From positions 1 to 64,000 of the forward strand of contig DASRRI010000059.1 of NCBI GenBank assembly GCA_035695765.1: a stretch of 64,000 bases of DNA, in the 5' to 3' direction. The notes under the pieces were generated by a model, which worked only from the letters and a program-made list of their open reading frames with translations, searched no databases and had not been told where the DNA came from. Position 1 is the first letter of the stretch. Each line of letters begins with the position of its first letter. The position numbers and the translations under genes are program-made. The DNA comes from Dongia_A sp035695765. Lineage in GTDB: Bacteria > Pseudomonadota > Alphaproteobacteria > Dongiales > Dongiaceae. Below, piece after piece: positions 25,639 through 34,275 of this stretch.

Positions 25639-25682
25639 TTTCTGCTCGGCTTCCGATCGTCCGGAGCAAGAGGCTGGACGAA

Positions 25683-27119
25683 TCAACCTGCCTCCGCCTG
25701 GACTGCGCGCCAGGCACCAATGATCGCGGCGACCGAGCGGTCGGCGTCGTCGGCGGTCGTCGCCCAGGAGGTGACCGAGAGGCGCATGATCGCGAGGCCT
25801 TTCCATTGCGCGCCGGCAGCGAAGCAGGTGCCGTCGGCCTGGATGCGTTCGATCACCTTGTTGGTCAAGTGATCGTCACTGCCGAAGCGCGCGACGACCT
25901 GGTTGAGCTCCACTTCGTTCAGGATGCGGATGCCAGATTCCTCCCGCAGCGCCAGCGCCATTCGCCGCGCGATCCGGCAATGATGAGCGACCAGCTGCGC
26001 CACACCTTCCCGCCCGAGCGCACGGATCATCGCCCAGGCGGTGAAGGCGCGCGCCCGGCGGGACAGTTCCGGCACGTAGTGGGATGGATTGCGCTCATCA
26101 GCGGCTGCCGCCGGCAGGTAGCTGGCGGTGATCGCCATGGCGCGGCGATGCGCGTCCTCGTCACGCACGATGGCAAAGCCGCAATCGTACGGCAGCTGCA
26201 GCCATTTGTGCCCATCCGTCGCCCATGAATCGGCTTTGTCTATTCCGGCGGCCAGCGCGGCTTTCTCCGGACAGGCCCGCGCCCACAAGCCGAAAGCGCC
26301 ATCGACATGCACCCAGGCATTCTTGCGGTGGGCGATCTCCGCGATCCGTGCGATCGGATCAAAAGCGCCGGTGTTGATGTGGCCAGCCTGCGTGATCACC
26401 ATCGTCGGCTCTTCGCCGTCGACTATGGCGGATTCAAAGTCGCCGATCTTCATGCAGCCCATGTCGTCGGTGGGTATCCGCGTGACGCGATTGTGGCCGA
26501 GACCGAGGATCTGCAGCGCAGAAAAGACCGAGACGTGCGCCTCCTCGCCAATGATGACGCGGATCGGCGGTGCTCCAAATAGCCCGTTTGCTTCGACATC
26601 CCAGCCCGCACGGTGCAATAATTCGCCACGCGCGGCAGCAAGGCAGGTCAGGTTCGCGACGGTCGCACCGGTCGCAAATCCGACCGATGACCCGCGCGGC
26701 AGATCGAGCAAATCAAGCAGCCACTTCGCTGCCGTTTCTTCGCATGCGGCGGCGGCCGGCGTTACGGTATGACCGCCGCAATTCTGTCCCCAGGCGCTGG
26801 TCAGCCAGTCCGCCGCCACGCCGATGGGATGCGAGGCGCCCATGACCCAGCCGAAGAAGCGCGGTCCCGTCATCGCGGCCAGCCCCGGATCGCTCAAGGC
26901 AGCCAGCTCTTCGATCACGGCAGGACCTTGCCGGCCCTCCTCCGGCAGCGGAGCGGCAAAGGCGTGGCGCATCTCCGCGAAGCTCTTGATAGGGCGCTGC
27001 GGGCGGATGGCGAGCGTATGGCGAAAGCGGAGCGCAATCTCCGCAGCCTGCCGCAGCGTGGCGTCATAGGTGCCCGCTGGCAACGCCAGGTCGGAATCAG
27101 CCGCTCTTGGGTCGTCCAT
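25683..27119 (-). CDS. PLP-dependent group II decarboxylase, second paralogue
   Basis: A 478-residue member of the aromatic amino acid/glutamate decarboxylase superfamily. The cofactor lysine is in ATDGHKWLQLPYD (about K305), the aspartate block is WVHVDGAFGLWAR, and the substrate-loop segment is PRFFGWVMGASHP. It shares the family with the protein at 184-1641 but is clearly diverged. The gene is monocistronic on the minus strand, 44 bases past the convergent end of the GntR gene. Some family members are aldehyde synthases or use non-aromatic acids, so decarboxylation of a given amino acid is not assured. Confidence 0.85.
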   Translation of the reverse strand: MDDPRAADSDLALPAGTYDATLRQAAEIALRFRHTLAIRPQRPIKSFAEMRHAFAAPLPEEGRQGPAVIEELAALSDPGLAAMTGPRFFGWVMGASHPIGVAADWLTSAWGQNCGGHTVTPAAAACEETAAKWLLDLLDLPRGSSVGFATGATVANLTCLAAARGELLHRAGWDVEANGLFGAPPIRVIIGEEAHVSVFSALQILGLGHNRVTRIPTDDMGCMKIGDFESAIVDGEEPTMVITQAGHINTGAFDPIARIAEIAHRKNAWVHVDGAFGLWARACPEKAALAAGIDKADSWATDGHKWLQLPYDCGFAIVRDEDAHRRAMAITASYLPAAAADERNPSHYVPELSRRARAFTAWAMIRALGREGVAQLVAHHCRIARRMALALREESGIRILNEVELNQVVARFGSDDHLTNKVIERIQADGTCFAAGAQWKGLAIMRLSVTSWATTADDADRSVAAIIGAWRAVQAEAG

Positions 27120-27407
27120 CGTGTGCTCCTTCGATTCAGCCGATTCAGCGGCGCCACATGCAGATCGAGGAATAAAGCACGGCTATCAGAGCAGCCGCGG
27201 CGGCTCGTCAAAAGGCCGTCAAATCCGATGGTCCCCTCTGCTTCGATCGCGCGGAGTTGATAGGATAATTGGCCTAACACACTTCCGCGGGCCAAATCCG
27301 AACGCGCGTGTGATGGATGTCCCACATTTGATGCCCAGGTCAAAAACTTCTCTAGGATTCCCGGTAAAGTCGGAGTATGAGACGCGCGGACTTGTGTGGA
27401 GGGGCTC

Positions 27408-29441
27408 ATGGCGCTTGTCCGGTTAAGTCTATTCGGCGGGTTTGGCCTGCGACGGTCCGATGGTGGGGATGTCCGACTCCCCACACGCAAGGCCGAGGCT
27501 TTGCTTGCGTTCCTGGCCTGCCATCCCGGCGAGCGGCAACCGCGTGACCGGCTGACCGCGCTGCTGTGGGGTGACCGGGGCGACCGCCAGGCGCGGCACA
27601 GCCTCAGCCAGACCCTGCTGTCGATTCGCCAGGCGTTCGACGGGGCGGACTCCCTGTTGGTCGTCGAACGCGAAACGGTGGCTGCCTGCGCGGAAGCCAT
27701 CGATTCCGACGTAATCGATTTCCGCCGCCTCGCGGACCCGCAGGGTGACTTGCGGTCCGCCCTCGATCTCTATCGCGGGCCGTTCCTGGATGGCTTCAAT
27801 TTGCGCGAAGCGGGGTTCGAAGAGTGGATCACCGAGCAGCGCGCGCGGCTGCATGGCATGGCATTCGACGCTTTCCTCGCGCTTGCCGATACCCAGACCG
27901 CCGGTGGCGACTGGAACGCCGCGATCGCGACTCTCAACGGCGCCATCCGCTTCGATCCCTTGGCGGAAGAGGCCTATCGCCGCCTGATGCGCGCGCAGAT
28001 CGAGCACGGGCTGCGTAACGATGCGATCCGCGCTTATCGCTGCCTCGCCGATACGCTGCGGCGCGAGCTGAACACCCAGCCGGATCCATCGACGATCGTC
28101 CTCTATCAAAGCGCGATGGCTCGACCGAAGCCGATGCTGCTGCAGGCGCCGGTTGATGCCGCCACCGATGCCGAGATCATGCCGCGCACTCAGGCGACGG
28201 CAGACCATGGCGAAGGCAAAGGACCACACCGCGCCTCCATCGCGATCATGCCCTTTACCGATCCGGACTCCGGACTGGGTGCAAAGATTCTCCTGGCGCG
28301 CGGTCTCACCCACGATGTGATCACGCGGCTCGCCAAGCTGCGCAGCCTATTCGTGATCGCGCAGGGCACCATCTTTGCTCTGGCCGAAAAGGGTGTCGGT
28401 GCCGAAGAGGCCGGCCGGCTGCTCAACGTGGAGTACGTGGTGTCGGGAACATTGCGGTATCAGGACGGCCGCGTGACCATCACGATCGAACTGGTGGAGA
28501 CGCGGTGCGACCGCATCGTGTGGGCCGAAAAGCTCGAGTGCAAGCTCGGCGACTCGCTGACCATGGAAGACGAGATCATCAATCAGATCGTCAGTTCCAT
28601 CGCCAGCGAGATCGAGATCGTGGAGCGCAACCGCGCCATCCTGAAGCCGCCCAGCTCGCTGGATGCCTGGGAGGCGCTGCATTGCGGCTTCTGGCACATG
28701 TACCGCTTCAACGAAGTGGACAATGAGCGAGCCAAAAGGTTCTTCAAGCTCGCCGTGCGGCTCGACCCGACGATGGCGCGAGCCTATGCCGGCCTATCCT
28801 TTACGCACTTCCAGAATGCCTTTCTGCTGCGGCTCAGCGAACGCCAGCAGGAGATTGGGCGCGCCTATGAGATGGCGTGCGAGAGCCTGATCGCCGATGA
28901 TCGCGATCCGGCGGCGCATTGGGCCATGGGACGCGCGTTGTGGCTGCGCGGCGATCATGAGCAGTCGTTGCGCGAGCTCGATAGCGCCGTGAAGCTCAGC
29001 CCGAATTTCGCACTCGGGCACTACACGTTGTCCTTTGTTCATTGCCAATCGGGCGATGCCGCGGCGGCAATCCGCTATGCGGACCGCTCGCACAATCTCA
29101 GCCCCTATGATCCCATGACGTTCGCGATGCTGGGGGCAAAGGCCCTGGCGCATGCCAGGCTTGGCCAGTTCGAGCAGGCGGCGGAATGGAGCATCAAGGC
29201 AACGCTGCGGCCCAACGCGCATACGCATATCGTGGCGATCGCCGCGCAATGCCTTGCCTTGGCCGACCGCGGGGATGAAGCGCGCGCCTACTCGTCACGC
29301 GTCCGTCAGGCACGGCCGGAATATTCCATCGAGGATTTCCTCAGCTCCTTCCACTTCCCGGCGAAAGATGCGGCGACGTTTCGGAGCGCCGCAATGGATA
29401 GCGGTATCTTCCAGTTCGGAAAGCTGCTCCGCTCGGCTTAG
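27408..29441 (+). CDS. BTAD/winged-helix regulator with FlgO-like and TPR regions
   Basis: A 677-residue protein of the large SARP-like regulators found in rhizobia and relatives. N-terminal winged helix plus bacterial transcriptional activation domain (about 1-240: LSLFGGFGLRRSDG, PRDRLTALLWGD, LDLYRGPFLDGF). A middle FlgO-like segment follows (about 275-385: ASIAIMPFTDPDSG, LLNVEYVVSGTLRY). The C-terminus has TPR-type repeats (about 430-640). It has no cyclase or kinase domain. ATG 27408 is preferred, with GGAGGGG just before it; a GTG at 27396 is in frame. Targets are unknown; the neighbouring decarboxylase is divergent and a candidate. Confidence 0.8.
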   Translation: MALVRLSLFGGFGLRRSDGGDVRLPTRKAEALLAFLACHPGERQPRDRLTALLWGDRGDRQARHSLSQTLLSIRQAFDGADSLLVVERETVAACAEAIDSDVIDFRRLADPQGDLRSALDLYRGPFLDGFNLREAGFEEWITEQRARLHGMAFDAFLALADTQTAGGDWNAAIATLNGAIRFDPLAEEAYRRLMRAQIEHGLRNDAIRAYRCLADTLRRELNTQPDPSTIVLYQSAMARPKPMLLQAPVDAATDAEIMPRTQATADHGEGKGPHRASIAIMPFTDPDSGLGAKILLARGLTHDVITRLAKLRSLFVIAQGTIFALAEKGVGAEEAGRLLNVEYVVSGTLRYQDGRVTITIELVETRCDRIVWAEKLECKLGDSLTMEDEIINQIVSSIASEIEIVERNRAILKPPSSLDAWEALHCGFWHMYRFNEVDNERAKRFFKLAVRLDPTMARAYAGLSFTHFQNAFLLRLSERQQEIGRAYEMACESLIADDRDPAAHWAMGRALWLRGDHEQSLRELDSAVKLSPNFALGHYTLSFVHCQSGDAAAAIRYADRSHNLSPYDPMTFAMLGAKALAHARLGQFEQAAEWSIKATLRPNAHTHIVAIAAQCLALADRGDEARAYSSRVRQARPEYSIEDFLSSFHFPAKDAATFRSAAMDSGIFQFGKLLRSA

Positions 29442-29446
29442 CCGTG

Positions 29447-30241
29447 CTATTCGCCGATCACGCCGGCGACATTCTGGTCGTAATCCACCAGCGAGCCGGT
29501 CATGACGCCGGAATGCGGGCTCAGCATGTAGGTGGCGAGGATTGCCAGCTGGTCGGGCTTCACGAGCTGGCCCATCGGCGTGCTGGCCTCCGCCTTTTGC
29601 AGCCAATCCGCAGAGGCGCCGTGGAACTTGCGCTGGATCTCGTCCTCCGCCGGCGTATCCATCCAGCCCGGCAGGATGGCGTTGCAGCGGATCCGCTTGG
29701 CGCGATAGGACGTCGCGACGTTCTTAGTCATCGTCGCCAAAGCGCCCTTCGAGGATGAATAGGCACTGAGGAATGACTGGCCGGCATGGGCGGACATCGA
29801 CAGGATATTCACGATCGAACCGGGCGTGCCGGTCTCCAACAATCGCCGCACGACCTCCTGCATCAGGAAGAAGGGGCCGCGCACATTGGTGTTGAAGATC
29901 TGATCATACAGCTCCGGCGTGGTCTCCACGAGCGATCCGCGCGCCGAGGTCGCGGCGGCATTGACCAGGCCATTGATCGTACCGAAGCGATCACTGGCGG
30001 TCGCGACGATCCGCTTACAATCCTCCACCTTGCTGACATCAGCCTGCACGAACAAGGCATCGGCGCCAAGCGATTCCAGCTGCTCCACCGCGCGCGCGCC
30101 TTTCTCCGGCGTGCGACCGGCGAGCACGATCGACCGGCAGCCTTCGGCCACAAGCTGGCGCGCGATGGCAAAGCCGATGCCCTGGGCACCACCGGTGATG
30201 ATTGCCTTGGTGTTCTGGTTCCGTGTGTTTGGGTCGAGCAT
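29447..30241 (-). CDS. SDR-family oxidoreductase
   Basis: A 264-residue short-chain dehydrogenase. The cofactor loop is TGGAQGIGFAIARQL, the NNAG position reads GLVNAAATSARG (an NAA variant), and the active site is NILSMSAHAG with YSSSKGAL (Y-x-x-x-K). It would oxidise a sugar or polyol hydroxyl with NAD(P). It is the last gene of the sugar ABC operon, 25 bases after the permease, so its substrate is probably the imported compound. It converges on the BTAD regulator gene with 5 bases between stops. Confidence 0.87.
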   Translation of the reverse strand: MLDPNTRNQNTKAIITGGAQGIGFAIARQLVAEGCRSIVLAGRTPEKGARAVEQLESLGADALFVQADVSKVEDCKRIVATASDRFGTINGLVNAAATSARGSLVETTPELYDQIFNTNVRGPFFLMQEVVRRLLETGTPGSIVNILSMSAHAGQSFLSAYSSSKGALATMTKNVATSYRAKRIRCNAILPGWMDTPAEDEIQRKFHGASADWLQKAEASTPMGQLVKPDQLAILATYMLSPHSGVMTGSLVDYDQNVAGVIGE

Positions 30242-30266
30242 TGTTTCCTGCGCTGTCGTAGCTGAG

Positions 30267-31292
30267 TTATGCCTTGCGCCGCTTGCGCTGCCGGTGCTGA
30301 TCGATGATCACGGCGGCGACAATAATGACGCCCTTCACGATCTCCTGGTAATAGGCGTCGATCCTGAGGAACGTGAAACCGGATGTCATGACGCCGAGGA
30401 TGATGGTGCCGATGACCGTGCCGGTGATGCGGCCGACACCGCCGGCAAGCGAGGTGCCGCCGATCACCGACGCAGCGATTGCATCGAGCTCATAGGAGAC
30501 GCCCATGCCGGCCTGGCCCGAAATCGCGCGCGCCGACAGAACGACGCCGGCAAGGCCGGAGAGCAGGCCCGCAATGGCATAGACCTTGATCAAGTGCCGG
30601 CCGACATTGATGCCGGACACGCGCGCCGCCTGAACGTTGGCGCCGATGGCGTAGGTGAACTTGCCATAGCGCGTATAGCGCAGCGCGATGTGGAAGATGA
30701 ACGCCACCATGAGGAAGATGATGACGGGCCAGATCCAGGATCCGATGGCGGCGTAGGAATCGGACAACATGCTGACCGGCTGGCCGCGGGTGTACCACTT
30801 CGCAATGCCGCGTGCCGCCACCATCATACCGAGGGTCGCGATGAAGGGCGGAATGCCGGTGTATGCAATCAGGCTGCCGTTGATGAGGCCCGCGATCAGG
30901 CCAGCCAGCAATCCGGCGGCGACCGGGATGAAGACGGGGAGATCGGTCAGCGAGGGATAGACCGCGCGCGCGAAATCGGAGGTCTGCGCGAAGCTTGCCG
31001 CCATCATGGCGGTCATCCCGACGACCGAGCCAGACGACAGGTCGATCCCGCCGGTGATGATGACCTGGGTCACGCCGACCGCGAGGATGCCGATGACGGA
31101 GACCTGAAGGATCACGACCGTCAAGCGCTGCGGATTGATGAGAAAGCTCTGGCCGACGAAGACCCACCCCAGCAGCTCGAAAAAGAGCGCGATGCCGAGC
31201 AGGACGACAAAGATGTTCGCTTCCGGTGGCATCTTGCGCCGCCGCTGCATTTCCGCGCGGGGTGCCGCTTTGGTCGCGTGCTCGGTCGCCAT
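30267..31292 (-). CDS. Sugar ABC transporter permease, RbsC type
   Basis: A 341-residue permease of the ribose/xylose/inositol class with 8-10 predicted helices. The family motifs VTQVIITGGIDLSSGSVVG and GGTSLAGGVGRITGTVIG are both visible (the latter is the EAA-like signature). It has a cytoplasmic N-terminus of about 35 residues. It forms the membrane channel with the RbsA-type ATPase encoded 35 bases upstream. Confidence 0.9.
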   Translation of the reverse strand: MATEHATKAAPRAEMQRRRKMPPEANIFVVLLGIALFFELLGWVFVGQSFLINPQRLTVVILQVSVIGILAVGVTQVIITGGIDLSSGSVVGMTAMMAASFAQTSDFARAVYPSLTDLPVFIPVAAGLLAGLIAGLINGSLIAYTGIPPFIATLGMMVAARGIAKWYTRGQPVSMLSDSYAAIGSWIWPVIIFLMVAFIFHIALRYTRYGKFTYAIGANVQAARVSGINVGRHLIKVYAIAGLLSGLAGVVLSARAISGQAGMGVSYELDAIAASVIGGTSLAGGVGRITGTVIGTIILGVMTSGFTFLRIDAYYQEIVKGVIIVAAVIIDQHRQRKRRKA

Positions 31293-31327
31293 GATTCGCT
31301 CCCAGTCTCTGCTTCTTTTGCCGCTGC

Positions 31328-32854
31328 TTAGTGCGCCGCCAGTTCCATGATTTTCACCTGGGTCGCCTCCGTGCGATCCAGGAAGCCAGTGACGCGGCCC
31401 TCATGCATGACCATGATGCGGTCGCTCATTCCGAGAATTTCCGGCATCTCCGACGAGATCATCATGACCGCCACGCCATCGCCGGCGAGGCGCGTGATCA
31501 GCTTGTGAATCTCCGCCTTGGCGCCGACATCGATGCCGCGCGTCGGCTCGTCCAGGATGAGGATCTTGGGATGCGTCAGGAGCCAGCGGCCGATCAAGAC
31601 CTTCTGCTGATTTCCGCCCGACAGATTCTCGACCCGCTCGTGCATGTCGGGCGTCTTAACCCGCAGCGCGTCTTTCATCTGGTCGCAGTTGCGGGTGACC
31701 TCCGCCTCGGCCACAAACCCAGCCTTGGTGAAACCCTGATTAAGGATGGCGATCTGCATGTTCTCCAGGACGTCCAGGATCAGGAAGCAGCCGGTTTCCT
31801 TGCGGTCCTCGGTCAGGAAGGCCATGCCGTGGTTCATCGCCGTCGCCGGGCGGTCCATGACGATCTTCTGCTCGCTGATGAAGATCTCGCCGGAGGTCGC
31901 CGGCGTCACGCCGAAGATGGTCTCGGCAACATTGCTGCGACCTGAGCCCACCAACCCTGCAACGCCCAGGATCTCCCCCGCGCGCACGTCGAACGATACG
32001 TCCTGGAACACGCCCTTGAGCGAGAGATTCCGCACCGACAGGCGCACATCGCCGATCGGCACCTCCTCCTTCGGGAACATCTGGGTGATTTCGCGGCCGA
32101 CCATCATACGGATGATGTCGTCGCGGGTCACATCCTTGGCCGCGTGAGTGCCGATATAGCGGCCGTCGCGGAAAACCGAGACCTCGTCGGCGATCTCGAA
32201 CAGCTCGTTCATCTTGTGCGTGATATAGACGATGCCCTTTCCCTGCTTCTTCAGGCCGCGGATGATCTCGAACAGGTGGCTCACTTCCCTTTCGGTCAGC
32301 GCCGAAGTCGGCTCGTCCATGATGAGGACGTCGGATTCATAGGAGACCGCCTTCGCGATCTCCACCATCTGCCGGTTCGCCACCGACAGGTCGCGCACCT
32401 CAATCTCCGGATCGATGTTGATATTGAGCTTGCCGAACAGGTCCGCCGTCTTGCGGTGCAGCTCCACATGGTCGACGAAGCCGATCGCGGTTTTGGGCTC
32501 GCGCCTGATCCAGATATTCTCGGCCACCGTCATGAACGGCATCAGGTTCAGCTCCTGATGGATCATGGCAATGCCGTTCTCCAGCGCGTCGAGCGGCGAG
32601 GCCAGCTGGATGTCCTTGCCGCGCAGATGAAAAGATCCAGAATCCGGCCGATAGATGCCGGCGATGATCTTCATGAGCGTGGACTTGCCGGCACCGTTCT
32701 CGCCCATCAGGGCATGCACGGTGCCTGGCTTCAGTCGGAACGCGACGTCATCGAGGGCGACGACGCCCGGGAACTCCTTGCGCACGCCTTCGACCTGCAA
32801 CAGGAAGTCCGAGTTTGCTGCGGCGGCGCCATTGGTAGAAGACGAGCTGCTCAT
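31328..32854 (-). CDS. Sugar ABC transporter ATPase with two nucleotide-binding domains, RbsA type
   Basis: A 508-residue tandem ATPase. Domain 1 has Walker A GENGAGKSTLM (about 50), signature LSVANRQMVEIAKA and Walker B VLIMDEPTSALTE. Domain 2 has a degenerate Walker A (GLVGSGRSNVAE), signature LSGGNQQKVLIGRWL and ILDEPTRGIDVGAK, the usual asymmetry of this class. ATG 32854 with GGGGACGCGGA upstream is preferred to the ATG at 32917. It energises import of the sugar or cyclitol bound by the MocB/RbsB-like protein. Confidence 0.92.
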   Translation of the reverse strand: MSSSSSTNGAAAANSDFLLQVEGVRKEFPGVVALDDVAFRLKPGTVHALMGENGAGKSTLMKIIAGIYRPDSGSFHLRGKDIQLASPLDALENGIAMIHQELNLMPFMTVAENIWIRREPKTAIGFVDHVELHRKTADLFGKLNINIDPEIEVRDLSVANRQMVEIAKAVSYESDVLIMDEPTSALTEREVSHLFEIIRGLKKQGKGIVYITHKMNELFEIADEVSVFRDGRYIGTHAAKDVTRDDIIRMMVGREITQMFPKEEVPIGDVRLSVRNLSLKGVFQDVSFDVRAGEILGVAGLVGSGRSNVAETIFGVTPATSGEIFISEQKIVMDRPATAMNHGMAFLTEDRKETGCFLILDVLENMQIAILNQGFTKAGFVAEAEVTRNCDQMKDALRVKTPDMHERVENLSGGNQQKVLIGRWLLTHPKILILDEPTRGIDVGAKAEIHKLITRLAGDGVAVMMISSEMPEILGMSDRIMVMHEGRVTGFLDRTEATQVKIMELAAH

Positions 32855-32885
32855 TCCGCGTCCCCGCTGAATGCAAGGCAGGCCA

Positions 32886-32910
32886 GGGACGCGCTCAGTG
32901 AGCGCGTCCC
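32886..32910 (-). terminator. Intercistronic stem-loop between binding-protein and ATPase genes
   Basis: An 11-bp perfect stem (GGGACGCGCTC with GAGCGCGTCCC) closed by a 3-base loop, in the 72-base gap after the binding-protein gene. It has no T-run. Such hairpins commonly protect the upstream message of periplasmic binding proteins and attenuate read-through, giving more binding protein than ATPase. Confidence 0.6.
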
Positions 32911-32926
32911 GATTCATGAGGCCTGC

Positions 32927-33856
32927 TTAGTTCTTTGAGAGATACTTATCCATATTGTCGGGGGTCACCAGCTCAAACGGGACCCAAACGAGCTGATCGA
33001 CCTTCTCACCCTTAGCGAGCTTCACCGCGGTATCGACCGCGCCTGAGCCCTGGGCGGCTGCGTTCTGGAAGACGGTGACGTCGAGATCGCCCGCCTTCAT
33101 CGCCGCCAGCGCGTCCTGCGTCGCGTCGACGCCACCGACGATGACCTTTTTCATGTCATAGCCGGCCGCCTTGAGCGCCTGGATCGCGCCCACCGCCATT
33201 TCGTCGTTATTGGAAACGACGGCGTCGAACTTCACGCCCGAGCTGATCCAATTGGTCATCAAGTCGGTGCCCTGGGTGCGCTCCCAGTTGCCGGTCTGCT
33301 CTTCGATGATCTTGATGCCGGAGCATTCCGGTTTCGCGATCACGTCATGAACGTCCTGGGTCCGCTGGCGAGCCGCCTGATTGGAAAGTTCGCCCATCAT
33401 GACCAGGATCTCGCCCTTGCCGCCCATGAGCTTGCAGACCTGCTGCATTTCCAGCGTGCCGGAATCGGCTTCGTTTGAACCGACGAACGAGACCTTGGCG
33501 GGCAGCTTATCAGCATCGGCCGGAAGGCGATTGACATAGACCAGCGGAATGCCGGCTTCGGACGCCAGCTTTGTCATCGCCGGGGTGGCGTCCGTGTCGA
33601 CTGGATTGACGATAATGGCATCGACATGCTGGGCGACGAAATTCTGAATCGTGCTCAATTGCTTGGAGACGTCGTTCTGGGCATCCTCCACCTGGAGATT
33701 CACGCCGTCGAGCGTCTTGGCATAGTCCTGCATGCCGTTGCGCAGCACGGTCAGGAAGTTGTCGTCAAACCTCGCCATCGAAACACCGATATTCTCGGCG
33801 GACGCGGGGCTCGCCATCAGTGCTGTCATAGCGGCCGCATACAGGATCTTCTTCAT
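32927..33856 (-). CDS. Sugar/cyclitol ABC substrate-binding protein, MocB/RbsB-like
   Basis: A 309-residue periplasmic binding protein of the ribose/inositol class. Signal peptide MKKILYAAAMTALMASPASA, mature start ENIGVSMARFDDNFLTVL. The latter segment and VEDAQNDVSKQLSTIQNF, AIIVNPVDTDATPAMT and MMGELSNQAARQRTQDVHDV recall, from memory, the rhizopine-binding MocB/inositol branch rather than classical RbsB. ATG 33856 has GGAGGAG at good spacing. A cyclitol-like ligand is inferred also from the Moc-like oxygenase genes 1.6 kb away. Confidence 0.85.
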   Translation of the reverse strand: MKKILYAAAMTALMASPASAENIGVSMARFDDNFLTVLRNGMQDYAKTLDGVNLQVEDAQNDVSKQLSTIQNFVAQHVDAIIVNPVDTDATPAMTKLASEAGIPLVYVNRLPADADKLPAKVSFVGSNEADSGTLEMQQVCKLMGGKGEILVMMGELSNQAARQRTQDVHDVIAKPECSGIKIIEEQTGNWERTQGTDLMTNWISSGVKFDAVVSNNDEMAVGAIQALKAAGYDMKKVIVGGVDATQDALAAMKAGDLDVTVFQNAAAQGSGAVDTAVKLAKGEKVDQLVWVPFELVTPDNMDKYLSKN

Positions 33857-33865
33857 TTCCAGTCT

Positions 33866-33878
33866 CCTCCACAGGAGG
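33866..33878 (-). promoter_or_regulatory. Small hairpin over the Shine-Dalgarno of the binding-protein gene
   Basis: CCTCC-ACA-GGAGG (33866-33878) puts the GGAGG ribosome-binding sequence in a 5-bp stem. It could modulate translation of the binding protein, but the stem is short. Confidence 0.25.
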
Positions 33879-34275
33879 TGTCCGGTGGCACCCCGTTTTT
33901 TCCGGAAGCTCCCCTTCGCGTGGGGAATCTTGTGATTGATGGAGCGGCGCGTTCTAGGCGGCACGCCTGCGCACCATGCTCCAGCCGCCTGCCATTATTC
34001 CTGGCGATGACGGCGATATTGCCTGCCACCCCTCGAGCCCCTCCGGTGAGCACAAAAATCTGATCGGTTTCTGCAGTCCGGAATCTCAGGAGCCCGATAG
34101 CGCGGCAATCGCTGTGAGATTACAAATTCTGTTCTCGGCAGAAAATAGAATAATTGTTTCATTCTCGCAAGCGAGAAAGGCCTGGCATGCCCGGCCGTGC
34201 CTCAAAAACTATCATTCATGAAAGATTGGCGGCTGGATCCGATGCGTTTCCGGCAGAAATGCCAGATTCCGCGCG
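33879..34275. promoter_or_regulatory. Upstream region of the sugar ABC operon with a candidate operator
   Basis: About 400 bases without a gene between the LacI regulator and the binding-protein gene. The near-perfect 16-base palindrome TTCTCGCAAGCGAGAA (34162-34177) is a candidate LacI-family operator. On the minus strand TTGCGA followed after 17 bases by TATTTT overlaps it, a possible promoter. The long leader of about 300 bases is unexplained; I see no riboswitch or reading frame in it. Confidence 0.4.
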
